From Archivesica marissinica (taxonomy: Eukaryota; Mollusca; Bivalvia; Venerida; Vesicomyidae), in the NCBI GenBank assembly GCA_014843695.1, contig CM026400.1, positions 12,390,447-12,454,446 of the forward strand: a stretch of 64,000 nucleotides of DNA, given 5' to 3'. Below, piece by piece: positions 19,547 through 28,852 of the stretch. The first letter of the stretch is position 1. Each line of letters opens with the position of its first letter. The notes below the pieces were generated by a model that saw nothing but the letters and a program-made list of their open reading frames with translations, was not told the DNA's origin and made no database searches. The translations under genes and the position numbers were made by a program.

Positions 19547-20140
19547 GGATAGCTGCCCGTTGCATCGAACAGCACAAGAACGGATAGCTGTCGTTGTTAG
19601 CGTATCAGATATATATACAATATATATATTTAGCTGCCCATTTCTTGAACAGCACACGATCGAATAGCTGCCGTTGTTAACGTATCAGAGATATATTCAA
19701 TATATATATTTAGCTGCCCATTTCTTGAACAGTATAAGCTCGGATAGCTGTCGTTGTTAGCGTATATCAGAGATATATACAATATATATATAGCTGCCCG
19801 TTTCTTGAACAGCACACGCTCGGATAGCTGCCGTTGTTAATGTCTCAGAGATATATACACTATATATATTTGCTGCCCATTTCTTGAACAGCACACGCTC
19901 GGATAGCTGCCGTTGTTAGTGTATCCGATATATATAATATATATATATATTTAGATGCCCATTTCTTGAACAGCACACGATCGGATAGCTGCCGTTGTTA
20001 GTGTATCCGATATATATATATATATAATATATATATATTTAGCTGCCCATTTCTTGAACAGCACACGATCGGATAGCTGCCGTTGTTAACGTCTCAGAGA
20101 TATATACACTATATATAGCTGCCCATTTCTTGATTCGAAG
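19547..20140. repeat. Tandem array of about 80 bp units (7-8 copies)
   Basis: Units start with AGCTGCCCATTTCTTGAACA, followed by CGGATAGCTGCCGTTGTTA and an AT/TATATA run. Starts fall near 19632, 19712, 19792, 19871, 19953, 20041 and 20117, so the period is 76-88 bp; the TA run accounts for the variation. The mirror array (33525-34030) has about one unit fewer. Confidence 0.9.
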
Positions 20141-20316
20141 CCGATCGTATATAACATAATACAGAATAGGATACTGCTAGTTGTGGAAATACCGACAGGT
20201 CGTAACAGAAATTAGCACGTGCATGATAAAATGGCGGGACTACAAGCATTTGTAGGAGGGTGGAGAGAGGAAGAGAAGATAGGATATGATGATATGGCAA
20301 ATGCTCTAGGTATGAC

Positions 20317-20337
20317 ATATTATTATTATTATTATTA
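20317..20337. repeat. (ATT)n microsatellite
   Basis: About six ATT repeats; the mirror is at 33324-33343. Confidence 0.8.
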
Positions 20338-20594
20338 AAATATTAAATTTAAATAATTAATAAGGCAACGCTCTATAGATAGCTCAATCGAAATGATTGA
20401 ATCCATGGTCGGGGCTAATACAACTATTTTCTATAGTTTATGTTAAAAGATATGTTTTTGAATGTGATGCTGTTACTGCTACTGTTATGCTGTGTAATAC
20501 AGCAGCAATTGTAATATTCTACATTTTTTTGTTATTTATTTTTTTAACTTTATTTATTTTGCAACGATTGCGAAGCAAGTTTTAGCAACTTATA
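20338..20594. other. AT-rich segment ending in a SINE-type 3' tail
   Basis: No gene is seen. At 20548-20594, read on the minus strand, the sequence AACTTGCTTCGCAATCG followed by an AAATAAA tail matches the 3' tail of SINE families D and E. Confidence 0.5.
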
Positions 20595-20598
20595 TTAA

Positions 20599-20836
20599 CC
20601 CATTTCAGTCTGGATACATTTAAAGGCTTATGCAAATAACATAGAACCAGATCAGCCGCAGCCTGACGCTGTGTGTTGATCAGGATCTATGTTGTTTGCT
20701 ACATGGACACGTGTCTAGCAAGATCATCTGAATAGCAAACAGCATAGAGCCTGATCAGACGGCACGTTCCGTGGCGGTTGATCTGGCTCTATGTTCTTTG
20801 CAAATACTGTTTGAACTGTATCCAGAATGAAATGGG
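20599..20836. mobile_element. TTAA-flanked MITE with two internal hairpins
   Basis: The 238-bp element begins CCCATTTCAGTCTGGATAC and ends GTATCCAGAATGAAATGGG, an inverted pair with one mismatch, and has TTAA on both sides (20595-20598 and 20837-20840). TTAA duplications with CCC/GGG ends are typical of piggyBac-type elements; that link is inference. Inside are two separate hairpins (20631-20700 and 20734-20802) with GCAAA...CATAGA arms. The mirror is 32823-33060, also 238 bp. Confidence 0.8.
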
Positions 20837-20840
20837 TTAA

Positions 20841-20987
20841 TTACTCTCGTTGACGTGAAATGTGTGGTCATATTTTGTTATAAAAATCAGTAAACAAGCA
20901 TAATAAAATCCTTGAACAGATTTTGCAGTATGAAGTTTAAAAACACATACTGTATTCATATAATTATGTTTTTAAATTTATTTTTAT
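20841..20987. other. Unique AT-rich segment
   Basis: Nothing recognised. Confidence 0.4.
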
Positions 20988-21120
20988 ATGTCATACACAT
21001 AAAGATACAATACATTGCATGAAAATACAAATGGTTTGGGCCACATGTTTTAACAACATTAGACAAGGAGCCACACCAGTATAATATATAATTATGTAAT
21101 TGTACACTTGATTTCAATAA
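20988..21120. repeat. Dispersed repeat F, copy 2
   Basis: This is the second direct copy of the block at 19190-19330, about 1.8 kb away, with some substitutions and a small deletion. The mirror is at 32545-32685. Confidence 0.65.
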
Positions 21121-21827
21121 AAAAAACATTAGAAATATGAAAACAATTCAAAAAATATTGAAGAACAAAATGCCTGTATGCCTACTGCGATTCTATCTAC
21201 GCTCGTCTTGATCTCCCGATTCGAAATTTTCAATCGTATTTATTTAAAATTGTCTCCAATGATGTATTGTTCAAATAGGCATACTTTTATTTTATTTGCA
21301 GACACATTTTTATACTGTACCATAATATTGCGCTTGTCGATTTTATTCAACTACCAAATAGTGTCAGTGAATGTCGTTTGCTTCCAGATGATATATTTTT
21401 TAATCTAGCCCACAATCTCGCTTCCGGATCTCAATGTAGATGACCCAATAGCTATTTCCGGTAAATCATACTTCCGGTACGAATTTTTTTAATTTAGATG
21501 CAGGTATATATCGGCATTTTTTTCTCTACTCGCGTTAACCGTTAAAGCGACATTACATTGCAAAAAGCAAATAAAATGTATTCACGTACAAATGCATTGC
21601 TACAACGTATTCTTGTCAATATATTCGAACACTAACATTGAATCAATAAACAGTGTTTTTGTCTACAAACTTCAAAAGTGAAAGTAGGATTTCATATAAC
21701 GGAAATCCGCGCTCTTGAATTGAGGTTTGGTTTGTCATTGGAGTCAATACTAAACGCGCGATACTTTCGTTTAGTGATAATTTAACTAAGATTAGTCTAC
21801 AAATAAATATGCATAGGCACACATGTG
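21121..21827. other. Unique segment of the left arm
   Basis: No gene. Three TTCCGG-type motifs lie within 60 bp (21421, 21456 and 21471), possibly ETS-like binding sites by sequence only. Open frames of 60-76 codons have no recognisable domain. Confidence 0.45.
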
Positions 21828-23329
21828 TATGTACGAACCTCACTATTCCTCACTACTGTAGGTACGAACCTCACTATTCCTCACTACTGTAGGTACGAAC
21901 CTCACTACTCCTCACTACTGTAGGTACGAACCTCACTACTGTATGTACGAACATCACTACTGTATGTACGAACCTCACTACTCCTCACTACTGTAGGTAC
22001 GAACCTCACTACTCATCACTACTGTATGTACGAACCTCACTACTCATCACTACTGTATGTACGAACCTCACTACTCATCACTACTGTATGTACGAACCTC
22101 ACTACTCATCACTACTGTAGGTACGAACCTCACTAATCATCACTACTGTATGTACGAACCTCACTACTCCTCACTACTGTAGGTACGAACATCACTACTC
22201 CTCACTACTGTAGGTACGAACATCACTACTGTATGTACGAACCTCACTACTGTAGGTACAAACCTCACTACTGTAGGTACGAACCTCACTACTGTAGGTA
22301 TGAACCTCACTACTCCTCACTACTGTAGGTACGAACATCACTACTCCTCACTACTGTATGTACGAACCTCACTACTCGTCACTACTGTAGGTACGAACAT
22401 CACTACTCCTCACTACTGTAGGTACGAACCTCACTACTCCTCACTACTGTAGGTACGAACCTCACTACTGTAGGTACGAACCTCACTACTGTAGGTACGA
22501 ACATCACTACTCCTCACTACCGTAGGTACGAACCTCACTACTCCTCACTACTGTAGGTACGAACATCACTACTGTAGGTACGAACCTCACTACTCCTCAC
22601 TACTGTAGGTACGAACCTCACTACTCGTCACTACTGTAGGTACGAACCTCACTACTGTAGGTACGAACCTCACTACTCCTCACTACTGTAGGTACGAACA
22701 TCACTACTCATCACTACTGTAGGTACGAACCTCACTACTCCTAACTACTGTATGTACGAACATCACTACTCCTCACTACTGTAGGTACGAACCTCACTAC
22801 TCGTCACTACTGTAGGTACGAACCTCACTACTCCTAACTACTGTATGTACGAACCTCACTACTGTATGTACGAACATCACTACTGTACGTACGAACCTCA
22901 CTACTCCTCACTACTGTAGGTACGAACCTCACTTCTCCTCACTATTGTAGGTACGAACCTCACTACTCCTAACTACTGTATGTACGAACCTCACTACTGT
23001 AGGTACGAACCTCACTACTGTAGGTACGAACCTCACTACTCCTCACTACTGTAGGTACGAACCTCACTACTCCTAACTACTGTATGTACGAACATCACTA
23101 CTGTATGTACGAACCTCACTACTGTAGGTACAAACCTCACTACTGTAGGTACGAACCTCACTACTGTAGGTATGAACCTCACTACTCCTAACTACTGTAG
23201 GTACGAACCTCACTACTCCTAACTACTGTATGTACGAACCTCACTACTCCTAACTACTGTAGGTACGAACCTCACTTCTCCTAACTACTGTATGTACGAA
23301 CCTCACTACTGTAGGTACGAACCTCACTG
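21828..23329. repeat. 21/31-bp minisatellite, left arm
   Basis: Two interleaved unit lengths: a 21-bp unit GGTACGAACCTCACTACTGT(A) and a 31-bp form with an extra CCTCACTACT-type decamer. Variants GGTAC/TGTAC and ACCTC/ACATC are mixed. It is about 1,500 bp long; the mirror (30841-31832) is about 990 bp. Confidence 0.95.
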
Positions 23330-23410
23330 GGGGGTGTCGAATTATTGCAAGTGAGGAAGCTATCCAGCTGGCTCGCGGAAGGTCGGTGGTTCTACCCGGG
23401 TGTTAGTGCA
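23330..23410 (+). repeat. SINE-like segment with a B-box-like motif
   Basis: GTGAGGAAGCTATCCAGCTG and GGTCGGTGGTTCTACCCGGG follow the minisatellite. They resemble the conserved internal part of a widespread invertebrate SINE type; no complete tRNA head is visible. The mirror is at 30752-30840, with a partial second copy at 30945-30988. Confidence 0.45.
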
Positions 23411-23421
23411 TGTCTGAGATA

Positions 23422-23664
23422 CTGTTATATATAGATAATGCATGTGAACTTGTGGCCCAACCCATTTGCTAATTATGTATCGGTTATATATAGATAATGC
23501 ATATGAACTTGTGTCCCAACCCATTTGCTAATTATGTATCGGTTATATATAGATAATGCATGTGAACTTGTGTCCCAACCCATTTGCTAATTATGTATCG
23601 GTTATATATAGATAATGCATGTGAACTTGTGTCCCAACCCATTTGCTAATTATGTATCGGTTAT
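23422..23664. repeat. 59-bp tandem repeat running into the gap
   Basis: The motif CATGTGAACTTGTG (CATATG in one copy) starts at 23441, 23500, 23559 and 23618, exactly 59 bp apart. The array is cut by the N run within the next unit. The right arm has a single copy (30682-30745). Confidence 0.92.
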
Positions 23665-24664
23665 NNNNNNNNNNNNNNNNNNNNNNNNNNNNNNNNNNNN
23701 NNNNNNNNNNNNNNNNNNNNNNNNNNNNNNNNNNNNNNNNNNNNNNNNNNNNNNNNNNNNNNNNNNNNNNNNNNNNNNNNNNNNNNNNNNNNNNNNNNNN
23801 NNNNNNNNNNNNNNNNNNNNNNNNNNNNNNNNNNNNNNNNNNNNNNNNNNNNNNNNNNNNNNNNNNNNNNNNNNNNNNNNNNNNNNNNNNNNNNNNNNNN
23901 NNNNNNNNNNNNNNNNNNNNNNNNNNNNNNNNNNNNNNNNNNNNNNNNNNNNNNNNNNNNNNNNNNNNNNNNNNNNNNNNNNNNNNNNNNNNNNNNNNNN
24001 NNNNNNNNNNNNNNNNNNNNNNNNNNNNNNNNNNNNNNNNNNNNNNNNNNNNNNNNNNNNNNNNNNNNNNNNNNNNNNNNNNNNNNNNNNNNNNNNNNNN
24101 NNNNNNNNNNNNNNNNNNNNNNNNNNNNNNNNNNNNNNNNNNNNNNNNNNNNNNNNNNNNNNNNNNNNNNNNNNNNNNNNNNNNNNNNNNNNNNNNNNNN
24201 NNNNNNNNNNNNNNNNNNNNNNNNNNNNNNNNNNNNNNNNNNNNNNNNNNNNNNNNNNNNNNNNNNNNNNNNNNNNNNNNNNNNNNNNNNNNNNNNNNNN
24301 NNNNNNNNNNNNNNNNNNNNNNNNNNNNNNNNNNNNNNNNNNNNNNNNNNNNNNNNNNNNNNNNNNNNNNNNNNNNNNNNNNNNNNNNNNNNNNNNNNNN
24401 NNNNNNNNNNNNNNNNNNNNNNNNNNNNNNNNNNNNNNNNNNNNNNNNNNNNNNNNNNNNNNNNNNNNNNNNNNNNNNNNNNNNNNNNNNNNNNNNNNNN
24501 NNNNNNNNNNNNNNNNNNNNNNNNNNNNNNNNNNNNNNNNNNNNNNNNNNNNNNNNNNNNNNNNNNNNNNNNNNNNNNNNNNNNNNNNNNNNNNNNNNNN
24601 NNNNNNNNNNNNNNNNNNNNNNNNNNNNNNNNNNNNNNNNNNNNNNNNNNNNNNNNNNNNNNNN
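23665..24664. other. Assembly gap, exactly 1,000 N
   Basis: The round length indicates an arbitrary scaffold gap. It begins inside a tandem repeat and at the inner end of the left palindrome arm. Confidence 0.99.
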
Positions 24665-24748
24665 CAAATTTACGCGCCACCTTTATATTCGATATATAAT
24701 TTTAGAGTCAGCATATGTACATATGGCATTTCATCGGGATTACTCAAT

Positions 24749-24785
24749 AGACAGACAGACAGACAGACAGACATACAGACAGACG
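24749..24785. repeat. (ACAG)n microsatellite
   Basis: About nine AGAC/ACAG repeats with one T interruption, leading directly into the 47-bp minisatellite. Confidence 0.85.
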
Positions 24786-25420
24786 AAGACTTCAACATAA
24801 CCTCATTGACGGAGGTTGCACACAAATAAACGAAGACTTCAACATAACCTCATTGACGGAGGTAACACACAAATAAACGAAGACTTCAACATAACCTCAT
24901 TGGTGGAACCAACAACCAAGGTAACACACAAATAAACGAAGACTTCAACATAACCTCGTTGACGGAGGTAACACACAAATAAACGAAGACTTCAACATAA
25001 CCTCATTGGTGAAGGTAACACACAAATAAACGAAGACTTCAACATAACCTCGTTGACGGAGGTAACACACAAATAAACGAAGACTTCAACATAACCTCAT
25101 TGACGGAGATAACATACAAATATAACGAAGACTTCAACATAACTTCATTGACGGAGATAACACACAGATAAATGAAGACTTCAACATAACCTCATTGGTG
25201 GAAGTAACAACAAATAAACGAAGACTTCAACATAACCTCATTGGTGGAAGTAACAACAAATAAACGAAGACTTCAACATAACCTCATTGGTGGAAGTAAC
25301 AACAAATAAACGAAGACTTCAACATAACCTCATTGGCGGAGGTAACAACAAATAAACGAAGACTTCAACATAACCTCTTTGACGGAGATAACACACAAAT
25401 AAACGAAGACTTCAACATAG
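24785..25420. repeat. 47-bp minisatellite (about 13 units)
   Basis: The unit core is CGAAGACTTCAACATAACCT, followed by a TTGACGGAGGTAAC or TTGGTGGAAGTAAC variant and ACAAATAAA. The period is about 47 bp with 46-bp forms; one unit near 24900-24925 has an extra ~15 bp. Confidence 0.93.
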
Positions 25421-26322
25421 CCGAAAGAAGTACCTCTTATATAAAGAAAGAAGTGCAGAATGAAGTGCCTCTTGTAGAAAGCAGTGCAGAAAGAAGTGCC
25501 TCTTGTAGAAAGCAGTGCAGAAAGAAGTGCCTCTTGTAGAAAGAAGTGCAGAAAGTAGTACCTATTGTAGAAAGAAGTGCAGAAAGAAGTACCTCTTATA
25601 GAAAGCAGTGCAGAAAGACGTGCCTCTTGTAGACAGAAATGCAGAAAGAAGTACCTATTGTAGAAAGAAGTGCAGAAGGAAGTGCCTCTTGTAGAAAGAA
25701 GTGCAGAAGGAGGTGCCTCTTGTAGAAAGAAGTGCAGAAGGAAGTGCCTCTTGTAGAAAGAAGTGCAGAAGGAAGTGCCTCTTATAGAACGAGGTGCAGA
25801 AGGAATTGCCTCTTGTAGAAAGAAGTGCAGAAGGAATTGCCTCTTGTAGAAAGAAGTGCAGAAGGAAGTACCTCTTGTAGAAAGAAGTGCAGAAGGAAGT
25901 GCCTCTTGTAGAAAGAGGTGCAGAAAGGAGTGCATCTTGTAGAAAGAAGTGTAGAAAGACGTGCCTCATGTAGAAAGAAGTGCCTCTTGCAGAAAGAAGT
26001 GCCTCTTGTAGAAAGAAGTGCTTCTTGTAGAAAGAAGTATAGAAAGTAGTGCCTAATGTAGAAAGAAGTGCTTCTTGTAGAAAGAAGTGTAGAAAGAAGG
26101 GCCTCTTGTAGAAAGAAGTGGCTCTTGTAGCAAGAAGTGCAGAAAGAAGTGCCTCTTGTAGAAAGAAGTGCATCTTGTAGAAAGAAGTGCAGAAAGAAAT
26201 GTCTCTTGTAGAAAGAAGTGTAGAAAGACATGCCTCTTGTAGAAAGAAGTGCCTCTTGTAGAAAGACGTGCCTCTTGTAGAAAGAAGTGCCTCTTGTAGA
26301 AAGAAGTGCCTCTTGTAGACAG
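25421..26322. repeat. 31/19-bp minisatellite
   Basis: Units of 31 bp contain GTGCCTCTTGTAGAAAGAAG plus a GTGCAGAAGGA-type extension; in 25930-26322 many units lack the extension and are 19 bp long. The plus strand is purine-rich. The minus strand is open over long stretches (25655-26371, 25330-25935), giving repetitive Leu/Phe/Ser-rich translations without a plausible protein fold. Confidence 0.93.
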
Positions 26323-26507
26323 CGCTATGCCAATACACATAACACTTACATTGAGTAGGTATATAAATCATACCAAAGCATATCTGTGCAACATCTGTTA
26401 GCGGTACCTTCCGTAAAACGCATCATTATTCGTCTAGACATTGAACAACTTATATATAATATATAATCAATGTCATTATTAAATGTTCTTTTAGTATTTT
26501 ATACAGA
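26323..26507. other. Short unique segment
   Basis: AT-rich; nothing recognised. Confidence 0.4.
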
Positions 26508-26728
26508 TGTATTTTAGATCGATTGCGAAACAAGTTGTTACAACTTATAGTAATAACTCTCAGAGACCACATTCCTGGTGGAATCCATCGCCACGAGGGA
26601 GAGAGAAGAGGAAATGTGGAATTTAAATGCCTTGCCTAAGGACACAATCGTAACGGTTTCCGCGGGGCTCGTGCATTTCGCACCTGAAGCGAACGCGCTA
26701 CCACAGCGCCATCACGATTTCCACATAT
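26508..26728 (-). mobile_element. tRNA-derived SINE, family D
   Basis: On the minus strand the head is near 26690-26728 (GCGCTGTGGTAGCGCGTTCG). The body includes TTACGATTGTGTCCTTAGGC and TTCTCTCTCCCTCGTGGCGA, and the tail ends in TCGCAATCGATC. It is diverged from the arm copies by a number of substitutions. Confidence 0.75.
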
Positions 26729-26827
26729 TTAAATGCCTTGGCTTATGGCACAATGAGGTATTAAAGTTGTTTACACCTAATTTGCATAAATACAGAAGGT
26801 ATGTTTTTATATGTTTGTGAAACGCAT

Positions 26828-27048
26828 CTCTATTTTAGCTCGATTGTGAAACAAGTTCTTTCAACTTATATTAATCACTCTCGAGACCTCATTCATGATG
26901 GAATCCATCGCCATGAAGGAGAGAGAAGAGGTAATGTGGGATTTGAATGCCTTGCCTAAGTGCACAATCGTAACGGCTCCAATTGGGCTCAAACTCCGGA
27001 CCTTTCGCACCTGAAGCGAACGCGCATCCACTGCACTATTACGACCTC
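26828..27048 (-). mobile_element. tRNA-derived SINE, family D, second copy
   Basis: Same structure and orientation as 26508-26728, about 320 bp away. The B-box region reads GGAGTTTGAGCCC and the tail reads ACTTGTTTCACAATCGAGCT then AAAATAGA. Confidence 0.78.
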
Positions 27049-27140
27049 CGTGCATCTATATTAGAATAATAAACATGCATTTCTAACTAAGTAATATGTT
27101 TATTAAGCTGTTTGATATTCGGAAATGTAAGACAATTTCC

Positions 27141-27395
27141 AATCACGGGTTTGGCTGTCCGATTAGTGGAGTTGTTAGAGCGCTCGCTTCTCACCAATGT
27201 AACCCGGGTTTGATCCTCGGACAGGGAAGTATGTGAGATGGTACGGTGGTCGCCTGATCGGACAGGTGGGTTTTCTCCGAGAACTCCGGTTTCCTCCAAC
27301 ATGAATGACCACAATTACGCTTTCATCCGCGCCAACGAGAGTGGCTATATATAAGTTGTTAGAACTTGCTTCCCAATCGTTGTTAAATAAATAAA
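27141..27395 (+). mobile_element. tRNA-derived SINE, family E
   Basis: The head (27148-27222) carries an A-box-like GATTAGTGGAGTTGTTAGAG and the B-box-like CCGGGTTTGATCCTCGG. The body has GGTGGGTTTTCTCCGAGAAC and CCGGTTTCCTCCAAC, a motif common in invertebrate SINEs. The 3' end (ACTTGCTTCCCAATCG, then AAATAAATAAAG) matches the tail of family D, so both probably use the same LINE. Confidence 0.8.
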
Positions 27396-27514
27396 GTTGA
27401 AACTAACCACGTGGTTTGTGTGTGGTTCTTGAAATATGCTCGTGCTATCACATATAAAAACGCTTCCTGTTTTTTAATCATATTTTATTTGCTAGTTTAT
27501 ATATACATTGCATA

Positions 27515-27717
27515 TAGTCTACATCCATTATGTCGAATTCCGTCGGACCGAGCAAAATACTTCGACTTATAACCGAAGTTTGACTTAACGAAATTCAATA
27601 TAAACGGAGCCCTTTATAATATTATGTAAAATGAGTGTCTGAAACGGGACTTTGATCAGACTTCGAGATAACCGGAGATTTCGACATAACCGACTTTGAC
27701 ATAACGGATGTAGACTG
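27515..27717. mobile_element. TA-flanked MITE (Tc1/pogo-type)
   Basis: The ends TAGTCTACATCCATTATGTC and GACATAACGGATGTAGACTG are inverted repeats of about 20 bp with two differences. TA lies on both outer sides (27513-27514 and 27718-27719). Inside, further copies of the CGACATAACCG / CGACTTATAACCG type occur. There is no coding capacity; the TIR ending in ..AGTCTAC and the TA target suggest a pogo/Tigger-like parent (inference). Confidence 0.78.
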
Positions 27718-27841
27718 TATACACATAACCATGTCAAAGCAAAAAAGAAAACCATAGTCATCGTGCTTTCAACTAGTGGAATAAACAACTTTTATTTCAC
27801 TGATAAGATTTCTATAAAATAAACATATTCATTCGCTCATA

Positions 27842-28852
27842 ATGTACATAGGCGTCGGAGCAGCGGCCCCAATATTTTGGCCAGGCCGGCGGATTTTTTA
27901 TTTTATACTTGTGGAAGTTGTGTCCGCGGCCCCAATATTTTGGCAAGCCGTGTGTATTTTTATTATATACTTGTGGAATTTGTGTCCGCGGCCCCACTAT
28001 TTTGGAAAGCCGTGTGTATTTTTATTTTATACTTGTGGAAGTTGTGTCCGAGGCCCCACTATTTTAGCAAGCCGTGTGTATTTTTATTTTATACTTGTGG
28101 AAGTTGTGTCCGCGGCCCCAATATTTTGGCAAGCTGTGTGTATTTTATTTTATACTTGTGGAAGTTGTGTCCGCGGCCCACTATTTTGGCAAGCCGTGTG
28201 TATTTTTATTTTATACTTGTGGAAGTTGTGTCCGCGGCCCCACTATTTTGGCAAGCCGTGTGTATTTTTATTTTATACTTGTGGAAGTTGTGTCCGCGGC
28301 CCCAATATTTTGGCAAGCTGTGTGTATTTTTATTTTATACTTGTGGAAGTTGTGTCCGCGGCCCCACTATTTTGGCAAGCCGTGTGTATTTTTATTTTAT
28401 ACTTGTGGAAGTTGTGTCCGCGGCCCTACTATTTTGGCAAGCCGTGTGTATTTTTATTTTATACTTGTGGAAGTTGTGTCCGCGGCCCCACTATTTTGGC
28501 AAGCCGTGTGTATTTTTATTTTATACTTGTGGAAGTTGTGTCCGCGGCCCCAATATTTTGGCAAGCTGTGTGTATTTTTATTTTATACTTGTGGAAGTTG
28601 TGTCCGCGGCCCTACTATTTTGGCAAGCCGTGTGTATTTTTATGTTATACTTGTGGAAGTTGTGTCCGCGGCCCCACTATTTTGGCAAGCCGTGTGTATT
28701 TTTATTTTATACTTGTGGAAGTTGTGTCCGCGGCCCCAATATTTTGGCAAGCCGTGTGTATTTTTATTTTATACTTGTGGAAGTTGTGTCCGCGGCCCCA
28801 ATATTTTGGCAAGCCGGGTGTATTTTTATTTTATACTTGTGGAATTAATACA
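27842..28852 (+). repeat. 62-bp minisatellite (about 16 units), open in all plus-strand frames
   Basis: The period is exactly 62 bp (GTGGAAGTTG at 27911, then 62-bp steps). The unit contains TATTTTTATTTTATACTTGT, GTGTCCGCGGCCCC with the palindrome CCGCGG, and ATATTTTGGCAAGCC. The unit has no TAA, TAG or TGA on the plus strand, so all three frames stay open; the 394-codon frame at 27842-29026 is therefore not evidence of a gene. One unit (near 28140) is a base shorter. Confidence 0.94.

Larger units (their letters stand above)
17180..23664. repeat. Left arm of the large imperfect palindrome (non-array part)
   Basis: This stretch reappears in reverse complement at 30682-36380. The junction with the 34-bp array (TCGTATGCTCAATATCAG at 17169-17186) is mirrored at 36375-36392. 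Long unique blocks correspond with only scattered substitutions, for example 18006-18410 with 35149-35553 and 19340-19657 with 33923-34240. The sum of paired coordinates is about 53,560 to 53,660 throughout. Differences in length come from tandem repeats: the 21/31-bp array is about 500 bp longer here, the 80-bp array has about one more copy, and the 59-bp repeat has at least four copies against one. Confidence 0.93.

Noticed and set aside
23591..24829. Open frames spanning the N run
   Set aside because: They consist almost entirely of undetermined bases; only short ends are real sequence.
25655..26371. 238-codon Leu/Phe/Ser-rich minus-strand frame
   Set aside because: It lies wholly in the 31/19-bp minisatellite and has no recognisable domain.
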